Assembly (NCBI RefSeq): GCF_900142735.1
Contig: NZ_FRBY01000003.1
Span: 702,214-766,213, forward strand
DNA: 64,000 nucleotides
From: Flavobacterium saccharophilum
GTDB taxonomy: Bacteria; Bacteroidota; Bacteroidia; Flavobacteriales; Flavobacteriaceae
Direction: 5' to 3'
Shown: piece by piece, positions 60,212 to 64,000 of the stretch
Layout: each line of letters begins with the position of its first letter
Position numbering within the stretch: position 1 is the first letter of the stretch
Position numbers and translations under genes: made by a program
Notes under the pieces: generated by a model
What the model was told of the DNA's origin: nothing
The model's input: only the letters and a program-made list of their open reading frames with translations
Database searches by the model: none

Positions 60212-60251
60212 TAAAACAAATTCAAGAAAAAAAAACAAAAAATATAACAAG

Positions 60252-61370
60252 ATGATAATAGGTGTTCCAAAAGAAATAAAAAACAACGAAAATCGTGTAG
60301 CATTAACTCCTGCTGGTGTTTCTGAAATGAAAAAACATGGACATACAGTTTATGTACAAGCAACTGCTGGTTTAGGAAGTGGATTTAGCGATGATGAATA
60401 TGCAAATGCAGGAGCAGTAGTTTTAGGAACTATTGAAGAAGTTTATGCAATTGCAGAAATGATCATTAAAGTAAAAGAACCAATTGCTTCTGAATATCCT
60501 TTAATTAAAAAAGATCAATTGCTTTTCACTTATTTTCACTTTGCTTCATCAGAGCCATTAACTCATGCTATGCTTGAAAAAGGCGCAGTTTGTTTAGCTT
60601 ATGAGACAGTTGAAAAAGCAGATCGTAGTTTACCATTATTAGTTCCAATGTCTGAAGTTGCAGGTCGTATGGCAATTCAACAAGGAGCAAAATATCTTGA
60701 AAAACCATTAAAAGGAAGAGGAATTCTTTTAGGTGGTGTTCCAGGTGTACCGCCAGCTAAAGTATTAGTTTTAGGTGGAGGAATCGTAGGAACTCAGGCT
60801 GCAAAAATGGCTGCTGGTTTAGGAGCTCAGGTAACTATTATGGATTTAAGTTTGCCACGTTTACGTCAACTTGACGATATCATGCCAGCAAACGTAAACA
60901 CAGAAATGTCAAACCATTACAATATTACAAGAGCAATTAAAGACGCAGATTTAATTGTTGGAGCAGTATTAATTCCAGGAGCAAAAGCACCTCACTTAAT
61001 TACTCGTGATATGCTTAAATTAATGCGTCCAGGAACTGTTGTTGTTGACGTTGCTGTAGATCAAGGTGGATGTATCGAAACTTGTACACCTACAACTCAC
61101 GAAAACCCAACTTTCATTATTGATGATATTGTTCACTACTGTGTTGCTAATATGCCAGGAGCTGTACCTTATACATCAACTTTAGCTTTAACTAACGCAA
61201 CTCTACCTTATGCTGTACAATTAGCAAACAAAGGATGGGAAAAAGCTTGTAACGAAAACGAAGAATTGAAAAAAGGATTAAACATCGCTAACGGAAAAAT
61301 CCTTTATAAAGGAGTTGCTGAAGCTTGGAATCTTCCTTTTAACGAAGAATTAGTGTTAGCAAACGCATAG
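60252..61370 (+). CDS. ald: Alanine dehydrogenase
   Basis: NAD-dependent oxidation of L-alanine to pyruvate and ammonia, 372 aa. MIIGVPKEIKNNENRVALTPAGV is the family N-terminus (Arg15-type substrate residue), MSEVAGRMAIQQGAKYLEK the pyruvate site, and LVLGGGIVGTQAAKMAAGLGAQVTIMD the NAD site (Asp at the beta-2 end shows NAD). VDVAVDQGGC carries the catalytic Asp. Full length; divergent from the Lrp regulator. Terminator at 61409. Confidence 0.96.
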   Translation: MIIGVPKEIKNNENRVALTPAGVSEMKKHGHTVYVQATAGLGSGFSDDEYANAGAVVLGTIEEVYAIAEMIIKVKEPIASEYPLIKKDQLLFTYFHFASSEPLTHAMLEKGAVCLAYETVEKADRSLPLLVPMSEVAGRMAIQQGAKYLEKPLKGRGILLGGVPGVPPAKVLVLGGGIVGTQAAKMAAGLGAQVTIMDLSLPRLRQLDDIMPANVNTEMSNHYNITRAIKDADLIVGAVLIPGAKAPHLITRDMLKLMRPGTVVVDVAVDQGGCIETCTPTTHENPTFIIDDIVHYCVANMPGAVPYTSTLALTNATLPYAVQLANKGWEKACNENEELKKGLNIANGKILYKGVAEAWNLPFNEELVLANA

Positions 61371-61408
61371 TGCTAACATTATAATAAGTGCTTACTAAAA
61401 CACTATTC

Positions 61409-61438
61409 AAAAGGTCTTTCTTAATTGAAAGACCTTTT
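61409..61438 (+). terminator. ald terminator
   Basis: AAAAGGTCTTTC and GAAAGACCTTTT form a perfect 12-bp stem around TTAATT, with a T-run after. Confidence 0.9.
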
Positions 61439-61451
61439 TTTTGAGCATAAA

Positions 61452-61481
61452 AAAACCTGTCATAAAATAATGACAGGTTTT
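61452..61481 (-). terminator. pafA terminator
   Basis: AAAACCTGTCAT and ATGACAGGTTTT form a perfect 12-bp stem around AAAATA; on the minus strand the T-run follows. Confidence 0.9.
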
Positions 61482-61503
61482 GCTTTATAGGTAAATAGAA
61501 AAA

Positions 61504-63141
61504 CTATTTTTTCTCTATTTTCTCGATTTTCTCATCTAAAACTTCTTGCAACACTTTTGCCTCAGTTCCATTAGGAAAACTAACTTTAATTTTCTGAGCT
61601 ATTGTCGGGGCAATTTCGGTAATCGCTTTTTTATCATATGATTCTCCTTTATTAATGTGCCATCCGTAAAAAATAGCAGGTACATGAGTATCATAGCTAT
61701 ATGGAGTTCCATGCGAAGTTCCAGTAACCGAATATTCCATATCTCCAGGTTTATTAATGATAACCATATCACCATCCTGAGTAACATCATATCCTTTAGC
61801 AACAAAATTCAAGTAATAATCATTTCCCGAATTAGCTAAAATTTCCTCTTCAGTATACACTTTTTTAATCTGTGGAAGTGAAATCATATACTCTTTAAAA
61901 GCTTGTTTCACTTTTGTTAACTCCAAACCTTTGTCTTTAATAATTTGTTTATTGAAGAAAATATTAAAGTTAGAATAGTTTAAAAGTAAATCAACACCAA
62001 AAGTTTTCACAGAGAAATCCTGTAGATTCTTTTTAAAGTCTTTTGATGGAAAATTATCCACATTATATTTACGATCTTTTAAATAGATTACATTTTCAGC
62101 ACCTGCATGATCCGCTGTTAAGAAAAGCAAATAATTACCTTTTCCAACTCTTTTATCTAAATATGCTAAGAAATCAGCAATCGTTTGATCCAATCTTAAA
62201 TAAGTATCCTGAAGTTCCATCGAACGCGGTCCTAATAAATGTCCAACATAATCAGTTGATGAAAAACTAACTGTTAAAAAATCAGTGATATTATCCCTTC
62301 CTAATTCTTCTTTTTCGATAGCTTTTTTAGCAAACTCAGCTAATAAATCATTACCAAAAGGAGTAGCCCTTATTACACCTGCATCATTTTTTTCATACAT
62401 TGTTTTCAAATCATATGGAAAAACGGGCGCAGCACTACCGTACAGTTTACCTTCATAAGGATTATTGTCCGGTAAACTTTCATTATAAGTCGAAGCTGGT
62501 TTATACAAATCCCAACCTTTGTTTATATAGGGCATATAATGTTTTTCATTATTAAACTGAGTTACCCATTCCGGCAGTTTTTCACCGTAAAAAGTGCTTG
62601 AAATAAAAGAACCTGTTTTACTATACCAAAAAGCCCAGTTAGCAAAATGACCTGCTGGTAAAATTGCACCACGATCTTTAAGACTCATTCCAATAACTTT
62701 ACCTTGAAAATTGGTAGCCATTCTTACTTCATCCGTAATAGTAGTACTTTGAAGATTTTTTGGAGACATCGCTCCCTCTTCTACTGTTCCATCTCCAACT
62801 GTTTTTACACCTGCATCATCTGTACAATATATTTCTTTCCCAGTTGTTCTGCTAAACCATTCGTTACCAACAATTCCATGTGTTGCCGGTGTTGTTCCAG
62901 TATAAATTGAAGCATGTCCCGGAGCCGTGTAAGTTGGCATATAGTTATAATGCATATTTTGAAAAGTATATCCATTATTCATTAATTTCTTAAAACCATT
63001 CGGTGAAAAATCATCTGAAAACCGATATAAATATTCCATTTTCATTTGATCAACTACAATACCTACAACTAATTTAGGTCGTTGTTGAGCACTTAAATTT
63101 GCGATAACAAACAATGCCAACAATACAATACTTTTTTTCAT
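61504..63141 (-). CDS. pafA: PafA-type alkaline phosphatase
   Basis: A secreted phosphomonoesterase of the PafA group, about 545 aa from the ATG at 63141. Residues 1-19 form a signal peptide (SIVLLALFVIANLSAQ). The nucleophile Thr is near T72 (TYTAPGHASIYTG), D31 (IVVDQM) is a metal ligand, and LTADHAGAEN and GTSHGTPYSYDTHVP carry other metal-binding residues. PafA allows growth on organic phosphate without dependence on phosphate control. The longer reading (to 63273) would begin upstream of the -7 box, so it is rejected. Confidence 0.94.
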   Translation of the reverse strand: MKKSIVLLALFVIANLSAQQRPKLVVGIVVDQMKMEYLYRFSDDFSPNGFKKLMNNGYTFQNMHYNYMPTYTAPGHASIYTGTTPATHGIVGNEWFSRTTGKEIYCTDDAGVKTVGDGTVEEGAMSPKNLQSTTITDEVRMATNFQGKVIGMSLKDRGAILPAGHFANWAFWYSKTGSFISSTFYGEKLPEWVTQFNNEKHYMPYINKGWDLYKPASTYNESLPDNNPYEGKLYGSAAPVFPYDLKTMYEKNDAGVIRATPFGNDLLAEFAKKAIEKEELGRDNITDFLTVSFSSTDYVGHLLGPRSMELQDTYLRLDQTIADFLAYLDKRVGKGNYLLFLTADHAGAENVIYLKDRKYNVDNFPSKDFKKNLQDFSVKTFGVDLLLNYSNFNIFFNKQIIKDKGLELTKVKQAFKEYMISLPQIKKVYTEEEILANSGNDYYLNFVAKGYDVTQDGDMVIINKPGDMEYSVTGTSHGTPYSYDTHVPAIFYGWHINKGESYDKKAITEIAPTIAQKIKVSFPNGTEAKVLQEVLDEKIEKIEKK

Positions 63142-63162
63142 ACTTAAATTATAATATTTACA

Positions 63163-63170
63163 CAAAAATA
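63163..63170 (-). promoter_or_regulatory. -7 box TATTTTTG of pafA
   Basis: On the minus strand this reads TATTTTTG, 21 bp before the ATG at 63141; the leader is about 15 nt. It fixes the start of pafA. Confidence 0.6.
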
Positions 63171-63549
63171 CAGATTCACATTTAAACTGGCTAACCGTCG
63201 ATAAATTAAAACCCAAAATTGACTTTAATTTAACAGAAATAAGATGGTGTATTATCAAACGAATAATTGCCATTTGGGCGTTTCCCTCTGGGTCGGGCTG
63301 TCCGCTATATCTTTTGCGATTGATGTTATGGTTTTAGAAAGAAGTCCGGGTTATCGCAAAAGGATGCCGCTAACATCCCTAACGCAGTCTACAATAAATT
63401 TGAAGTACAGTTTTCAGAAGAAATTCCAATTCTTAAATCACAAATTCCAATCCAAGGTACCGCATAGTTTTACTTTCAGAAGAAACTTTATGCAGCAACC
63501 GCTATGTAACCGCAAAACGCACAATCCCGAAGCCTCGTGATTATGTTAA

Positions 63550-63770
63550 GTCCGCAAAGTAACTCTCGAACAGCTTTGCGAACTTAATAAAAACAACCGC
63601 AAACATTCCGATAAAAAAACCTTTGCGCTCTTTGCGGTTAAAAATCCTACCCAAAAGAACACAAGGATTTACTAAAAGCTCGCAAAGTTATAACACACAG
63701 CTTTGCGAACTTACTAAAGACAACAGTAAACACTTCGATAAAAAGGCCTTTACGTACTTTGCGGTAAAAA
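63550..63770. repeat. Two tandem CGCAAAG elements
   Basis: Copy 1 (63550-63643) and copy 2 (63678-63770) run in parallel: CGCAAAGT, CAGCTTTGCGAACTTA, TAAA, ACAAC, AAACA, CGATAAAAA, CCTTT, TTTGCGGT, in the same order. The copy at 40645 shares the AGCTTTGCGAACTTAATAAA part. Confidence 0.75.
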
Positions 63771-63793
63771 ACCAAAAGTGTAATAAAACAAAA

Positions 63794-63821
63794 AATCCCC
63801 ATCAAATAAATGATGAGGATT
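63794..63821 (-). terminator. Second hairpin of the rRNA operon tail
   Basis: AATCCCCATCA and TGATGAGGATT pair with one G-U, on the side away from the 5S gene, after the broken second 5S end. Confidence 0.7.
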
Positions 63822-63824
63822 CTT

Positions 63825-63872
63825 AAAAGAAAGGCGACGACCCCCGATAGCTATCGGGGCTCCCACATAACT
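63825..63872 (-). pseudogene. Truncated 5S rRNA 3' end with inserted palindrome
   Basis: AAAAGAAAGGCGACGAC (63825-63841) and TCCCACATAACT (63861-63872) copy the 3' end of the 5S gene at 63929. In the real gene the two are separated by ATACTC; here instead by the perfect 18-bp palindrome CCCCGATAGCTATCGGGG plus C. The rest of the 5S sequence is absent. Confidence 0.75.
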
Positions 63873-63890
63873 CCCTATTTTGTAAAACAA

Positions 63891-63920
63891 AAAACCCTGT
63901 TTCGCTAGAAACAGGGTTTT
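63891..63920 (-). terminator. 5S rRNA operon terminator
   Basis: AAAACCCTGTTTC and GAAACAGGGTTTT form a perfect 13-bp stem around GCTA, just after the 5S 3' end on the minus strand. Confidence 0.9.
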
Positions 63921-63928
63921 CAAAAGAA

Positions 63929-64000
63929 AGGCGACGACATACTCTCCCACATAACTGCAGTACCATCTGCGCAGGCGGGCTTAACTACTCTGTTCGGGAT
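63929..64000 (-). rRNA. rrf: 5S rRNA, 3' part
   Basis: The minus strand shows the conserved 5S 3' half: CCGAACAGAGTAGTTAAGCCC, then GATGGTACTGC, GTGGGAGAGTA and the end GTCGTCGCC. The 5' part lies beyond the right edge, and presumably the 23S and 16S genes too. Its terminator is at 63891. Confidence 0.95.

Larger units (their letters stand above)
63142..63790. repeat. Gene-free region with several repeat types
   Basis: No gene. From left: the pafA promoter; at about 63283-63400 an element with GGGCGTTTCCC and GGTCGGGCTGTCCGCTATATCTTTTGCGAT at one end and ATCGCAAAAGGATGCCGCTA and CATCCCTAACGC at the other; a GGAATTT-type pair near 63425-63460; and two tandem CGCAAAG elements (63550 and 63678). 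Apart from these nothing is recognised. Confidence 0.7.

Noticed and set aside
63142..63273. 44-residue N-terminal extension of PafA
   Set aside because: A good signal peptide starts at 63141 and the -7 box lies within the extension.
63244..63540. 98-aa reading frame in the pafA upstream region
   Set aside because: It runs through three repeat types; composition and lack of a promoter argue against a gene.

Overview
The window looks like ordinary chromosome from a Flavobacterium-type member of the Bacteroidota. It is AT-rich, ribosome binding sites are weak, and many genes are preceded by the Bacteroidota -7 promoter box TAnnTTTG. Gene content agrees: SusC-type plug motifs, a PafA-type alkaline phosphatase, a split methylmalonyl-CoA mutase with MeaB, a DivIC-type division protein and an extended GAPDH. 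The species is not assigned; Flavobacterium is an inference from gene content and promoter style.

Layout: (1) 0-10 kb: a PepSY membrane protein, TrmH-type RNA methyltransferase, sirtuin, purB, a Kef-type antiporter, 1-Cys peroxiredoxin and an AEC carrier. (2) 9.5-17.5 kb: an Rrf2 regulator with its probable target reductase, meaB, an LTA-synthase-like sulfatase, a MATE pump, an outer-membrane protein and a PPK2 kinase. (3) 17.6-25.5 kb: an ECF sigma factor coupled to a membrane protein with a SusC-plug-like tail, a free plug-like protein, an SDR, mtaB and several small secreted proteins. (4) 25.5-35.8 kb: a GNAT/HAD pair, a short DEAD-like protein, a sigma-54-type activator without an HTH, a NatAB-like ABC exporter, grpE-dnaJ, tRNA-Trp and hisS. 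(5) 36-45 kb: an FtsX-like permease, prmC, ribD with a coupled HAD phosphatase, a YigZ protein, a thioesterase, and dnaA followed by an LMW phosphatase and an RsmI-like methylase. (6) 45-53 kb: an aminotransferase, an SDR, udk, divIC and methylmalonyl-CoA mutase mutA-scpA. (7) 53-64 kb: a muralytic enzyme, dapF-GNAT-mltG, HtrA, GAPDH, divergent lrp/ald, pafA, and the 3' end of a 5S rRNA entering from the right edge on the minus strand.

No prophage, IS transposase, CRISPR array or secretion island was seen. The unusual material is mostly intergenic. There are several unrelated families of degenerate short-period repeats (7 or 8 bp) arranged as inverted arms, often exactly between the stop codons of convergent genes. 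One such heptad repeat lies in frame inside the scpA coding sequence. A second class is a dispersed element of about 80 bp with conserved ends and a variable central hairpin, and a third is a CGCAAAG/CTTTGCG element. The 5S rRNA is followed by a broken second copy of its 3' end carrying a perfect palindrome. Among proteins, the ECF sigma/plug-domain locus and the Rrf2 regulator with a shared operator are the best candidates for follow-up.
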